Positions 25,303 through 33,896 are shown, counted from the first letter of the stretch. The stretch: 64,000 nucleotides of DNA from CALNZV01 sp942491115 (GCA_942491115.1 CALNZV010000020.1:248001-312000); one strand, 5' to 3'. Made by a program: numbers and translations. The notes: generated from the letters alone by a model not told the origin.

Positions 25303-26487
25303 TCACCCTTTGATGGACTGGGCGATTCGCCGGCCGAATGCTTCGCAGGCATCGGTGCCCTCCCGATCCGGAACGTACTGGATTCTCAGCCCCGGCTCGA
25401 CGATGTCAAAGGCCATGGCCTCCAACTCGCTTTGGACCTGCTTCACCGCCTCCCCGCTCCATCCGTAGGATCCGAAGGCGGCCCCGATCTTCCCCTGGGG
25501 CTTGAGCCCCTTCATGTATACCAGGAAGTCGGCCACGGTCGGAAACAAGTTGTTGTTGAGGGTCGGAGAGCCGACCACGATCGCCTTGGCGTCGAGAACC
25601 TCGGTCATGATGTCGCTTCGATGGGTCTTTCTGAGATCGTAGGGCACCGCCCGAATACCCTCTGCAGCCATTCCGTCGACGATGGCCTCGGCCATGCGTT
25701 CGGTGCTATGCCACATGGTATCGTAGATCACCAGGGCCTTGTCGACTGTCTCCTGATGGGACCAGGAAATGTAGGCGTCGATAATCTTATCGAGATCCGT
25801 TCTCCAGATGATTCCGTGATCCGGGCAGATCATTTTGACGGTCATCTCCATTTTCTGTATCTGCTCGATCAGTTTGGTGATGAGAGGTGCATAGAGCAGA
25901 AGAATATTGGCAAAATACTTCTTGGCATGGGGGATGATGGCATCACCGATTTCGTCATCGAACTTCTCGGGCCCTGCGTAATGCTGTCCGAAGGCGTCGC
26001 TCGAAAAGAGGATCTCATCCTCCTTCAGGTAGGTGAACATGCTATCGGGCCAGTGGAGCATTCGGGTCTCCAAAAACATCAGGGTTCGCTGCCCAAGACT
26101 GATTTCGTCCCCGGTACCCACAGACTTAATCTGGTATTTGGGGGGGATGTGGCGCACTAGGTTCTTGGCGCCCATTTTTGAGCAATAGAGGGGCTTGTCT
26201 TCCCCGATTCGGTGCATCACCCGGGGGAGGCTTCCGGAGTGGTCCATTTCCGTGTGGTTGCTGATAACCATGTCGACCTTTCTGGGATCCACGATCTGAC
26301 TGATATTGTCGATCAGCTGGTCGGCAAACTCTTTTTTGACGGTATCGAGCAGGGCAATTTTCTCGTCAACGACGAGAAACGCGTTGTAGGTGGTTCCATT
26401 GTAGGTGGAGTAGCCATGGAAATCCCTGATGTTCCAATCCTTGACTCCCACATCATAGATTCCTTTGGCAATTTCGATCGGTCGCAT
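25303..26487 (-). CDS. roo: Flavodiiron protein (rubredoxin:oxygen oxidoreductase)
   Basis: 394-residue A-type flavoprotein that reduces O2 to water (and often NO to N2O) in the cytoplasm. The metallo-beta-lactamase-like diiron domain has H78, E80, D82 and H83 (NHTEMDH), H145 (LHWPDSM), D164 (SSDAF) and a His in CPDHG. The C-terminal flavodoxin domain (from about 250; LVIYDTMWHSTERMAEAI) binds FMN. There is no fused rubredoxin; the separate rubredoxin gene lies 250 bases upstream on the same strand, matching the Desulfovibrio Roo system. Two hairpins lie in the intervening leader. Confidence 0.96.
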   Translation of the reverse strand: MRPIEIAKGIYDVGVKDWNIRDFHGYSTYNGTTYNAFLVVDEKIALLDTVKKEFADQLIDNISQIVDPRKVDMVISNHTEMDHSGSLPRVMHRIGEDKPLYCSKMGAKNLVRHIPPKYQIKSVGTGDEISLGQRTLMFLETRMLHWPDSMFTYLKEDEILFSSDAFGQHYAGPEKFDDEIGDAIIPHAKKYFANILLLYAPLITKLIEQIQKMEMTVKMICPDHGIIWRTDLDKIIDAYISWSHQETVDKALVIYDTMWHSTERMAEAIVDGMAAEGIRAVPYDLRKTHRSDIMTEVLDAKAIVVGSPTLNNNLFPTVADFLVYMKGLKPQGKIGAAFGSYGWSGEAVKQVQSELEAMAFDIVEPGLRIQYVPDREGTDACEAFGRRIAQSIKG

Positions 26488-26652
26488 TGTCCATCCTTAC
26501 CATATCGATTGGGCCGTCCGGTTCTCCGAAATCGACCGCCATCGGTCGACCCGGCCGCAGGGCGCAGGGTGATCCGATAGCGGCGAGCCGCTTCCACATC
26601 GACCGACCGTCGCCATCGGAGTCAAACGATAATTCTCGTCGCGCATAAATCA

Positions 26653-26718
26653 ATGCCCTTTCCGCCGGATTTACGGTGGATAAGGGCATCGATGAAAAAG
26701 GGACGGCAGGCTGCCGTC
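26653..26718 (-). terminator. Terminator and second hairpin between rubredoxin and roo
   Basis: On the minus strand GACGGCA (26718-26712) pairs with TGCCGTC (26708-26702) and runs into CCTTTTTC, a rho-independent terminator for rubredoxin. A second hairpin follows: ATGCCCTT (26689-26682) with AAGGGCAT (26660-26653), with an inner CCACCG/CGG-GG stem. It may be part of the roo leader. Confidence 0.65.
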
Positions 26719-26736
26719 GGCCGATTTTATGGACGA

Positions 26737-26898
26737 TTATTCCTCTTTTTCGAAATCGTCCTTGGGGGCGCCGCAGATGGGACAGACCCAGTCCTCAGGT
26801 ACATCATCCCACGCGGTGCCGGGATCCACATCATTGTCGGGATCGCCTTCAGCCGGATCGTACACATAACCACAAATCGTGCATACCCATTTGTCCAT
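26737..26898 (-). CDS. Rubredoxin
   Basis: 53-residue rubredoxin with the Fe(Cys)4 site C6, C9, C39, C42 (CTICGY and CPICGAP), close to the canonical length. It carries one electron, most likely to the flavodiiron oxidase encoded downstream. AAGGAGGAG lies just before the ATG. The reading frame extends 40 codons further upstream, but that part is not rubredoxin-like and lacks a ribosome site. Confidence 0.97.
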   Translation of the reverse strand: MDKWVCTICGYVYDPAEGDPDNDVDPGTAWDDVPEDWVCPICGAPKDDFEKEE

Positions 26899-27066
26899 GA
26901 ATCCTCTCCTCCTTGTTGGTTGGTCGTTGAGTGGTGCTATGATGGCGTCGCGAATATGGCGCGACCGTCTAGACTGAATCTCCCGAATAACCGGGTTGGA
27001 TCGATCCCCGGGGCGCACCGGAGGCGGGAGCCCTGACCTTAAGCATAGCCTTTTGGGTCGAAGCGT

Positions 27067-28059
27067 TCAAGACCCATTCCGACTGATGTTCAGGGCGTCG
27101 AGGATCCCGGGCAGTTCCGACACCCGTTTTTCGACCACCGCCACTGCGGCCGCCATGGCTGCCTTCCCCGAAACGATGGCGGGCCATGGCGCCAGGGTGT
27201 TCGGGGTTGCCGGAAGGGCCGTTCCCAGAGATTCCACCGGGATGCATACGTCCGGCTCAACCCCCGTCGCCGTCAACTCGGATAGGAGCCGGGGACGCCG
27301 GAAGGCCACGTCGAGCCCGATGCCGGCCATCGCCTCCACCATGGCATCGTCAAGGCGATCGACAGTCGACATCCCCGCATGAATCACCTCGAACCGGTCG
27401 CCGAATCGGTCTTCGGCGATCGCGGCCGCCATCTGGCTGATCCCGTCGTCGGTCTTTCCGAGAAACAACAGCCGTGGACGCGCCATCAGGGGGGTGACCC
27501 ATTTTTCAGCCAGTGCCCGGATATCCTCGGTCACCGTCGGATGCCGCTTCATGTCCGTTGGTCCTTCGATCTCCCGATAGGTCAGGTGATCGGCGTAGGT
27601 GACATCGACAGCGTCGTAGAAATTTTTCACCGTCAGGTGAATGGCATCGAAAAGCTTTTTCCCACGAGTGGCCGCGACGGACAGCAGAAGCCCCTTCTTT
27701 GTCCCGCGCTTTGGATCCCTGAGATTGAACCGGTACTTGCGGGCCCAGAACATCTGACACCGGTCGATGACCGCTTTGAGCTGCGCGGTCATGTTGTAGA
27801 AAAAAACGGGCGTTCCTAAAACGATGAGATCCGCCTCCCGGATCAGGGGGTAGATCTCCGTGAGCACGTCGTCCTCTATGGGGCAATACCCCTTTTTCTC
27901 GCAGACCACATACTCCTTGCACGGCACCACCTGCATCCGATCCACTTCCAGTAACCGAACGGTCGCTCCCAGGCTCTCGGCCTCGGAAAGAAAGGCAGAC
28001 GTCAAAAAATAGGTGTTGCCCCTTCTTCTGGGGCTTCCCTGGAAACCGACGACCAGCAT
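27067..28059 (-). CDS. NAD(P)H-dependent FMN reductase fused to inactive LMW-phosphatase/ArsC-like domain
   Basis: 330-residue two-domain protein. Residues 1-190 are a flavodoxin-like FMN reductase or iron-sulfur flavoprotein (FQGSPRRRGNT phosphate loop, LGTPVFFYNMTAQLKAVIDR) with Cys at 47, 53 and 59 that could hold a cluster. Residues about 195-330 follow the LMW protein tyrosine phosphatase/ArsC pattern (RPRLLFLG ... SQMAAAIAEDRF ... VIHAG), but the catalytic loop Cys and Arg are replaced (G201 and I207), so the phosphatase is dead. The second domain may be a binding or regulatory module. It sits between rubredoxin and cydAB genes. Confidence 0.8.
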   Translation of the reverse strand: MLVVGFQGSPRRRGNTYFLTSAFLSEAESLGATVRLLEVDRMQVVPCKEYVVCEKKGYCPIEDDVLTEIYPLIREADLIVLGTPVFFYNMTAQLKAVIDRCQMFWARKYRFNLRDPKRGTKKGLLLSVAATRGKKLFDAIHLTVKNFYDAVDVTYADHLTYREIEGPTDMKRHPTVTEDIRALAEKWVTPLMARPRLLFLGKTDDGISQMAAAIAEDRFGDRFEVIHAGMSTVDRLDDAMVEAMAGIGLDVAFRRPRLLSELTATGVEPDVCIPVESLGTALPATPNTLAPWPAIVSGKAAMAAAVAVVEKRVSELPGILDALNISRNGS

Positions 28060-28113
28060 GGATTCGTATGTCCTCGTTTACGCCGTGGGTGGGCTCCGCC
28101 GACGGGCGATCAG

Positions 28114-28467
28114 TCAACCGTTCTTATCGTGGCAACTTGTGCAGGTGGTTGGACCCGTTTTTTTCCCCTCTTTTTTCATTTTTCGGTGGCAGGCGGTGCA
28201 CTGCCTGTTCATCACCTGCTTTTGCTTCAGTGCTCCTGATGCCTTGAGTTCATTGATGCTGCCGGACTTCTGGGGGAAAACGCTGTGACAGATCATGCAG
28301 TCCACCAGCACATTCTGGTGCAGATGGTGAGGGAAAGTGACATTTCCCGATTTACCGCCATCCAAAACGATGGTCTCCGCCCCCTTGTCCTGGGAATCGA
28401 CGGCCGCCGCCGAAGCGGCGACCAGGGCCAGAAGAACCAAAATAGCTAAAAACTGAAAGCGCTTCAT
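28114..28467 (-). CDS. Trihaem cytochrome c (c7/c3 family)
   Basis: 117-residue periplasmic cytochrome with a signal peptide (about residues 1-22) and three CxxCH motifs at 57, 90 and 109. The FPHHLH segment at 46-50 supplies distal His ligands, as in the c3/c7 family. It starts 21 bases after cydB, so it is likely co-transcribed with the cytochrome bd oxidase. It may shuttle electrons between periplasmic donors and a membrane complex; bd oxidases themselves normally take electrons from quinol. GAAAGGAA precedes the chosen ATG. Confidence 0.9.
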   Translation of the reverse strand: MKRFQFLAILVLLALVAASAAAVDSQDKGAETIVLDGGKSGNVTFPHHLHQNVLVDCMICHSVFPQKSGSINELKASGALKQKQVMNRQCTACHRKMKKEGKKTGPTTCTSCHDKNG

Positions 28468-28487
28468 GGGGTTCCTTTCACGTGTCG

Positions 28488-29516
28488 TCAATAGGCCTCC
28501 TCATAGGACAGATCCGAAGCGCTGACTTTGGTACGGAAGAGATTGTAGGACCAGGTCTGATACACCAACACGATGGGGACGAAGACGATGGCGACCACCA
28601 GCATGATTTTCAAGGTCAGGGGGCTCGAGGAGGCATTCCGTGCCGTCAGGCTGAAGGCCGGGTCCAGACTCGAGGGCAGCATGTTGGGGAACAGGCCGAT
28701 CACCCCGAAAAAAGTACAGCCTACGATCGTGAGGGCCGAAGAGAACCAGGCCTGAAGATACGCCCCCTTGGTCAGAAAAACCTTGACGCCGAGCAGCGCC
28801 GCCACCGCCACTGCGATCACCACGAAAAGAGCCGGATGGGCAATGTAGTTGTCGTAGAGGGGGGTGGCAAACCAGGACGCCAGCAGGAAGATGACAGCAA
28901 CGGCAAGCAGGACCGGCCACACCACGTTGGCGACCCCGACGGACCGCTTGTGGAGATCGCCGGTCGTGCGAACGGTCAGCCAGTTGGCGCCGTGCTGGAG
29001 AAACAAAAGGACGAAAAGCAAGCCCCCCAGCAATCCGTATGGATTGAGCAAGGTGAAGAGATTCCCCTGGAACAGCCCCTCGGCATCGATGGGAATGCCC
29101 TGGAAAATATTCGCGAACGCCACCCCGAAAAGCAGTGCCGGCGCAAAACTGCCGACGACGATACAGGTATCCCAGAGCTTCCGCCATCGGGGATTCGAGA
29201 GCTGGCTTCGAAATTCGAAGGAGACCCCTCTTAGGATCAACGCGAACAAAATCAGCATTAGTGCGGTGTAAAGCGACGAGAACATGACCGAGTACACCAG
29301 TGGGAAAGCCGCAAAAGTGACCCCGCCGGCGGCGATCAGCCAGACCTCGTTTCCGTCCCACAGGGGGCCCAGGGTGTTAATCATGATCCGTCGATCCTCG
29401 TCCGACTTGCCGAGAACCGGCAGCAGCGTGCCGACACCGAAATCGAATCCGTCGGTCATGAAAAAGACGGCCCACAGAAGACCCCACAGAAAAAACCAGA
29501 TTGCTTGTAAATCCAT
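28488..29516 (-). CDS. cydB: Cytochrome bd ubiquinol oxidase subunit II
   Basis: 342-residue inner-membrane protein with eight or nine helices, of the usual length for CydB. The conserved start FFLWGLLWAVFFMTDGFDFG and WDGNEVWLIAAGG are clear family signatures. With CydA it reduces O2 to water at high affinity, using menaquinol in such organisms, and protects anaerobes from oxygen. It is preceded by cydA (79-base gap) and followed by a trihaem cytochrome. A CAGGGGG site precedes the ATG. Confidence 0.97.
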   Translation of the reverse strand: MDLQAIWFFLWGLLWAVFFMTDGFDFGVGTLLPVLGKSDEDRRIMINTLGPLWDGNEVWLIAAGGVTFAAFPLVYSVMFSSLYTALMLILFALILRGVSFEFRSQLSNPRWRKLWDTCIVVGSFAPALLFGVAFANIFQGIPIDAEGLFQGNLFTLLNPYGLLGGLLFVLLFLQHGANWLTVRTTGDLHKRSVGVANVVWPVLLAVAVIFLLASWFATPLYDNYIAHPALFVVIAVAVAALLGVKVFLTKGAYLQAWFSSALTIVGCTFFGVIGLFPNMLPSSLDPAFSLTARNASSSPLTLKIMLVVAIVFVPIVLVYQTWSYNLFRTKVSASDLSYEEAY

Positions 29517-29595
29517 TGTTCCCCCTGATCAAACGTTCAACCGCTGGTTAGGCCGTCAGCCGGCCCCTTGTTCTTCCCGTTCATGCACGGCCTAC

Positions 29596-30906
29596 CTACG
29601 CAGCCGACGGCTCCGGCCCCTTGGTGGCATGCTTGAACATCAGAAAATACCCCGAGAACCCCAGCAGACCATACACCAGGATAAAGGCCACCAGGGTGAC
29701 TCCCACTTGACTGGCCTGCACCGGGGAGGCGGCATCGGAGGTTCTCATGAGACCGTAGACGATCCAAGGCTGCCGGCCCACTTCCGTGACGATCCATCCC
29801 AGTTGATTGGCAATGTAGGGAAGGGGAAGACAAATCAGCATCAGCTTCAAAAACCAGGCGCTGTCGGTAATGGTCTTGCGACGGATGAATCCGTAAAGGG
29901 TGATCACCACGAACAGGGTGCCCAGGCCCACCATCCCCTTGAAGGCCAGGGACGTCAGAAACACCGGTGGTCGCTCGTCCCTCGGGAATTCTTTCAGTCC
30001 TTTAACCGGTGCGTTCACGTCGCCATGGGCCAGGATACTTAGAAGACCAGGAATCGGTAGAATTTCGACAGCATTCCTCTCGCCCTCGACATCAGGGATG
30101 GAGAAGAGATAGACAGGGGCTTTCTCGGTGGTGTCCCAGAGGGACTCCATGGCGGCCAGCTTCGCCGGCTGTTTCTCGGCCACGTCCTTGGCGTGCAGAT
30201 CCCCACCCGCGACTACCACCAGGGAGGCGATAAAACTGAACACCAGGCCGATCCGGAAAGACCGGCTGAAAAAATCGGTGTTCTGCTTTTTGAGCAGATG
30301 GTAGGCACTGATCCCCATCACGAAGAACCCTGCAAGGACACATGCCCCGGCGATGACATGGAAGAACTGAAGCACCGCGAACTTCTGGGTGACGACTGCA
30401 AAGAAGTCCGTCAGTTCGGCCCGGCCGTTTCGGATGGTGTACCCCACCGGGTTCTGCATCCAGGAGTTGGCGATCAGGATCCATACGGCGGAGAGGTTGC
30501 TGCCGAAGGCCACCAGCCACATGACGATGCAGTGGGCTTTCTTCGAGAGCTTTCTCCAACCGAAAATCCATACACCGATCAGGGTCGATTCCAGAAAAAA
30601 TGCGGCGGTGGCTTCGATGGCCAGCAGGGAGCCGAAAATATCCCCGACATAGGCGGAATAGCGGGACCAGTTGGTTCCGAACTGAAACTCCAGGGTAATC
30701 CCGGTCACCACCCCCACGGCAAAGTTGATGAGGAAAAGCTTCCCCCAGAATTTGGTCATCTTCAAATAGGTGTCGTCACCGGTTCTGACGTATTGGGTCT
30801 CCATCCAGGCCACGAGCCAGGAGAGCCCCAGGGTCAGGGGAACAAAAAGAAAATGAAATGCAGTCGTTGCTGCAAACTGCAACCGTGAGAGCATCACGAC
30901 GTCCAT
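29596..30906 (-). CDS. cydA: Cytochrome bd ubiquinol oxidase subunit I
   Basis: 436-residue subunit carrying haems b558, b595 and d. The haem-ligand His18 lies in SRLQFAATTAFHFLFVPLTL. The GRQPW signature occurs in GWIVTEVGRQPW, and the second b558 region is FFHVIAGACVLAG. The quinol (Q) loop is of the short type found outside enterobacteria. GGAGG precedes the ATG. It is the first gene of cydA-cydB-trihaem cytochrome, whose promoter should lie in 30907-31083, where I see no clear regulator site. Confidence 0.97.
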   Translation of the reverse strand: MDVVMLSRLQFAATTAFHFLFVPLTLGLSWLVAWMETQYVRTGDDTYLKMTKFWGKLFLINFAVGVVTGITLEFQFGTNWSRYSAYVGDIFGSLLAIEATAAFFLESTLIGVWIFGWRKLSKKAHCIVMWLVAFGSNLSAVWILIANSWMQNPVGYTIRNGRAELTDFFAVVTQKFAVLQFFHVIAGACVLAGFFVMGISAYHLLKKQNTDFFSRSFRIGLVFSFIASLVVVAGGDLHAKDVAEKQPAKLAAMESLWDTTEKAPVYLFSIPDVEGERNAVEILPIPGLLSILAHGDVNAPVKGLKEFPRDERPPVFLTSLAFKGMVGLGTLFVVITLYGFIRRKTITDSAWFLKLMLICLPLPYIANQLGWIVTEVGRQPWIVYGLMRTSDAASPVQASQVGVTLVAFILVYGLLGFSGYFLMFKHATKGPEPSAA

Positions 30907-31083
30907 GAAAAACCTCCGCTCACTTGGGTTGTGGAAACCCGGGCAGTCGATGGGGCGGGCGGTGGATCACCTGCCGTCTGACCGCCTGTTATTGAATACA
31001 CCACTCGTTTCTACCGATGCCAGATGACCGGCATTGGACAGGGTCCGAAGTTGTTATCCATCGATGAAAAACCGTGGGCCGTT

Positions 31084-31287
31084 TCAGCGGGGAGAAGCGC
31101 TCTTGGCCTCTCCCGACAATTGGCACTGGCTGAAATCGATCTGCTTTCCACAGGATTTGCACTTGTGGGCACGATCAAACTCATCTGAGAAGATCTCTAT
31201 TTCGTTGCTGCACTCAGGGCACTTGCAGACGAAAGATTTCAAGTTACGAAAATTTTCAAATCCCGGACAGTGCTGGGGTGTCGACAT
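31084..31287 (-). CDS. Small zinc-ribbon protein
   Basis: 67-residue soluble protein with a four-Cys ribbon (CKCPECSNEIEIF ... CKSCGKQIDF, about residues 21-49). AGGAGG precedes the ATG. It lies 58 bases after the flavodoxin gene and may close the superoxide reductase cluster. A metal-binding, possibly rubredoxin-like or regulatory, role is inferred. The flanking 30907-31083 spacer shows nothing firm. Confidence 0.7.
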   Translation of the reverse strand: MSTPQHCPGFENFRNLKSFVCKCPECSNEIEIFSDEFDRAHKCKSCGKQIDFSQCQLSGEAKSASPR

Positions 31288-31345
31288 GATGACCTCCTAT
31301 TCCGCTCTATTTGGGGTGTGGGACAGATGTGAAACGATACCGTGG

Positions 31346-31780
31346 TCAGTCTAACTTGGCAGCAATGTCGCGGCCGTAATCCTGGGCCATTTTCATGCCG
31401 CCTCCGAGGGCTGAAGACTTGAGCAGCAGCGGTCCTCTCACCATATCCATACCGAAGATCCGCTTCATGGTTTCGAAGATCCGGTCCTGAGCCTCGGTGC
31501 TCCATCCAAAGGCTCCGAAGGCCCCTCCCGGCTTGTCTTTCAGATCGGCTTTCTCCGCGAGGAATAGAAAGGTCTTCATCCCTTGAATCATCTCGCCATG
31601 ATAGGTGGGGGAGCCGAGCACATAAGCGTCATAGCCTTCCAGGGCCTTTTCGGATTTGATGTCTTTGGCGTTTACCACCGTCGCCTCGTGGCCTGAGAAC
31701 CGAATGCCTTCGGCGATCAATTCACCGATTTTTCGGGTTTCTTCGGTGCGGGTGGCATAGACCACCAGTGCTTTGGCCAT
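31346..31780 (-). CDS. Flavodoxin-family protein
   Basis: 144-residue flavodoxin-like FMN protein. The phosphate-binding loop is YATRTEETRKI near residues 8-18. VLGSPTYHGEM (about 55-65) and GAFGAFGWSTEAQ (about 88-100) contact the isoalloxazine ring, as in the C-terminal domain of flavodiiron proteins. It is probably an electron carrier for oxygen or superoxide defence, given the rubredoxin-like and superoxide reductase genes upstream. GGAGG lies before the ATG. Confidence 0.9.
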   Translation of the reverse strand: MAKALVVYATRTEETRKIGELIAEGIRFSGHEATVVNAKDIKSEKALEGYDAYVLGSPTYHGEMIQGMKTFLFLAEKADLKDKPGGAFGAFGWSTEAQDRIFETMKRIFGMDMVRGPLLLKSSALGGGMKMAQDYGRDIAAKLD

Positions 31781-31794
31781 TGCCGGAGCCTCCT

Positions 31795-31959
31795 CTATTT
31801 GATCCGATCGTCAACGCCCCCGGTGTCGCAGTCAGGCGTGTAGCAGGTAACGTTCAAAAACTCGCACTTGTTGCCGCAGGAAGGGCAGGGTTCCGGCGGC
31901 TGCTCCTGCTTGAGGGTGTATCCACACTTGGAGCACTTCCATACCGTCATGTCCGTCAT
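31795..31959 (-). CDS. Rubredoxin-like zinc/iron-ribbon protein
   Basis: 54-residue protein with CSKCGY and CPSCGNKC, the rubrerythrin-type rubredoxin-like ribbon (Cys near 9, 12, 25, 28), and additional Cys in the tail (TCYTPDC). It would bind Fe or Zn and may pass electrons between the flavodoxin (15 bases downstream) and the superoxide reductase (58 bases upstream). GGGAGATGAC precedes the first of two close ATG codons, which differ by three residues. Confidence 0.85.
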   Translation of the reverse strand: MTDMTVWKCSKCGYTLKQEQPPEPCPSCGNKCEFLNVTCYTPDCDTGGVDDRIK

Positions 31960-32017
31960 GGTGTCATCTCCCGCCAATTCGGGCAGCGTCGCCCTACCGT
32001 CCGTCGATCGATGGGTC

Positions 32018-32392
32018 TCAGACCTTCCAGAGCCCGTGCAGGTTGCAGTACTCTCTGGCGGATACCTGCTGGGCGTTGATGGCAAAAAACGCCTCCGGCA
32101 CATCGCCCGGTTTCAGGAACTGCCGGTAGGCCTTGCCGTCGGCGATCAGTTCGACCCATTCGATGAAATGTTTTTCTTCCATGGGATGGGCGACCGAGCC
32201 CACCGCGACTTTATAGCCGCCATCCACCTTTTCGACGACCGGAACGTGCTTCTCCTTTGCGGCGTCCACCGTGTTCTCCGTCATCAAGGCCATGGGCTCC
32301 CCGCAGCAAACCAATTCGCCGCCGCCGCCGTTTAAGACTTCCACGATGATACCGCAGGAATTGCATTTGTAGACTTCCAGTCTTTCCGCCAT
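32018..32392 (-). CDS. dfx: Desulfoferrodoxin (superoxide reductase, 2Fe type)
   Basis: 124-residue class I superoxide reductase that turns superoxide into hydrogen peroxide. Centre I is the N-terminal desulforedoxin-like Fe(Cys)4 site (CNSC near 10-13 and the adjacent CC near 29-30). Centre II is built from the His residues in EKHVPV, SVAHPM and KHFIEW plus the Cys and His of YCNLHGLWKV. Its electron donor is probably the rubredoxin-like protein encoded next. GGAG precedes the ATG after the upstream 69-residue gene. Confidence 0.97.
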   Translation of the reverse strand: MAERLEVYKCNSCGIIVEVLNGGGGELVCCGEPMALMTENTVDAAKEKHVPVVEKVDGGYKVAVGSVAHPMEEKHFIEWVELIADGKAYRQFLKPGDVPEAFFAINAQQVSAREYCNLHGLWKV

Positions 32393-32469
32393 TTGATTCT
32401 CCTTTTTGTTGAATAAGGTTGACCGATACCCGCCGTCACTGCAGACGGCCTATCGGTTCGAAAGGGCTG

Positions 32470-32679
32470 TTATACCGACTTGCCCCACCATCCCTTGGCC
32501 TGGTGCGTCCGCTTCTCCTCTTCGGCAAGCTTTTTGATCTTGTAGGCGGCGTCTCTCAATATGCCGTAGAGAATACCGCACCCGGTATCCTCTCTCTCGG
32601 CATCGCCTCTGTCGGCCAACCGTATCATGTCGACCACCAGATCGAGGGTCCGTTGGATATTGTCATCGCAAGGTTTCAA
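32470..32679 (-). CDS. Hypothetical helical protein (69 aa)
   Basis: Small, soluble, helix-rich protein (RTLDLVVDMIRLADRGDAER, LRDAAYKIKKLAEEEKRT) with two Cys. A GGAGG site nine bases before a TTG start supports it; the next in-frame ATG is at residue 18 without a site. It is first in the superoxide reductase operon. No family is recognised. Similar short helical proteins occur beside stress genes in sulfate reducers, but that is from general impression only. Confidence 0.55.
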   Translation of the reverse strand: MKPCDDNIQRTLDLVVDMIRLADRGDAEREDTGCGILYGILRDAAYKIKKLAEEEKRTHQAKGWWGKSV

Positions 32680-33156
32680 GGGAAGAGGCCTCCGGTTGAC
32701 GGATTGTCGCCACTCTCCCTTTTACAATTCCTATGCCATGGCAATTAAAACCAATAACTATTTGTATTTATTAACAATTTAACCATTACCACTGTTGGGA
32801 GAGGATACCGCTCGATACAGCCATCAATACGAACCGGACGCCTTCGACCTCCCCCGGTGATACGGCATCTGTTGGTTTTTTATGGAATAAATCAAACCGA
32901 TACCCGTTGAAAAAGGTGATACACAAGCGTCTCATACTGCGGGTTCTGATGATACATCGGTAACGGAATCGAGGCGCATGGTAGTGTCGGCGGCGGGAGA
33001 AAGTGTGTCGACCCATGGACAATCTAGCAAAATACCGGGTGCCGTTCAAGCCCTTTATCGGCAAGAGGTCGGATCGACGGAGGTCTTTGGGGAGGGGTGA
33101 TCTTGAGGCGGGAGGCCCCGCCCTATTCCGTGGGCGGGGTCAAGGCTGGGTCGCTT
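32680..33156. other. Intergenic region, no gene seen
   Basis: About 480 bases between the superoxide reductase operon and the ferredoxin-type gene. The part at 32720-32790 is AT-rich and probably holds the promoter for the minus-strand operon. The rest has a few short frames with unlikely composition. A strong hairpin closes it at 33116-33139. Confidence 0.6.
33116..33139 (-). terminator. GC-rich hairpin after ferredoxin-type gene
   Basis: CCCCGCCC (33116-33123) pairs with GGGCGGGG (33132-33139), just past the stop of the 33157 gene. There is no T-run, so termination would be partial or rho-assisted. Confidence 0.45.
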
Positions 33157-33885
33157 TCAGGCACCGGTCTCTGCAACCTGGCCCCTGACGGTGATAACGA
33201 TTTCCTCTACCGGAATGTCGGCATTGGCGTTTTTCAGGGCTTTTTCGACGATGGCGAAAAGACCGGCGCAGCAAGGCACCTCCATCCTCATGAGGGTGAT
33301 GCTTCTGACACCGGCGTTGGCGAAAATGTCTGTGAATTTATCCACATAAAACGACACATCGTCAAATTTAGGACAGCCCATCATCACCACTTTTCCCCTG
33401 AGAGCCGTCTGGTGAAGCGCAGGGAATGCCGCCGCTCCGCAGTCCGCCAGCACCAGGAGGTCCGCTCCTCTCAAAAACGGCGCCGTGGGCGGGACGAGCC
33501 GGATTTTTATCGGCCAGTGGCCCAGAGCCGACGGCTGGGCATCTGTGGCCGTGACGAGGCCGTCCGGGTCGGCCGGAGCCAATACTTTCAGGCCGGCAGA
33601 GGGACACCCCCCGGCGGGAAGCGGGGTCGGCAAGTCTTTTTTCTGGGCCAGGAAGACCTCCACGGCCTCTTCATCGAAGGGATCGGCCTCCCGCTCAATG
33701 ATTTCAAGGGCGCCTGTCGGACATTCCCCGATGCAGGCGCCAAGGCCGTCGCAGAGGTTGTCCGACAGGACCCGAGCTTTGCCGTCTAAGATCTCGAGGG
33801 CTCCCTCGGCGCATCCGGTCACACACTGGCCGCAGCCGTCGCAGAGCTCTTCGTCGATCTGGATGATTTTCCGAACCACTTTCAT
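33157..33885 (-). CDS. Two-[4Fe-4S] ferredoxin-domain protein of the hcp operon
   Basis: 242-residue protein. A ferredoxin domain has CDGCGQCVTGC (about 14-25) and CDGLGACIGECP (about 44-57). The remaining 160 residues contain scattered Cys (ADCGAAAF, MGCPKFDD, VPCCAG) and resemble the C-terminal part of ferredoxin/ATPase-like proteins found beside hcp in anaerobes. It probably supplies electrons to the hybrid cluster protein. The ATG with AAGGTG upstream is preferred to a GTG three codons earlier. It is third in hcp-HD-ferredoxin order. Confidence 0.8.
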   Translation of the reverse strand: MKVVRKIIQIDEELCDGCGQCVTGCAEGALEILDGKARVLSDNLCDGLGACIGECPTGALEIIEREADPFDEEAVEVFLAQKKDLPTPLPAGGCPSAGLKVLAPADPDGLVTATDAQPSALGHWPIKIRLVPPTAPFLRGADLLVLADCGAAAFPALHQTALRGKVVMMGCPKFDDVSFYVDKFTDIFANAGVRSITLMRMEVPCCAGLFAIVEKALKNANADIPVEEIVITVRGQVAETGA

Positions 33886-33896
33886 TGTCGTCACCT

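Noticed and set aside
32786..33064. 92-codon minus-strand frame
   Set aside because: Arg/His-rich, unlikely composition, no ribosome site.
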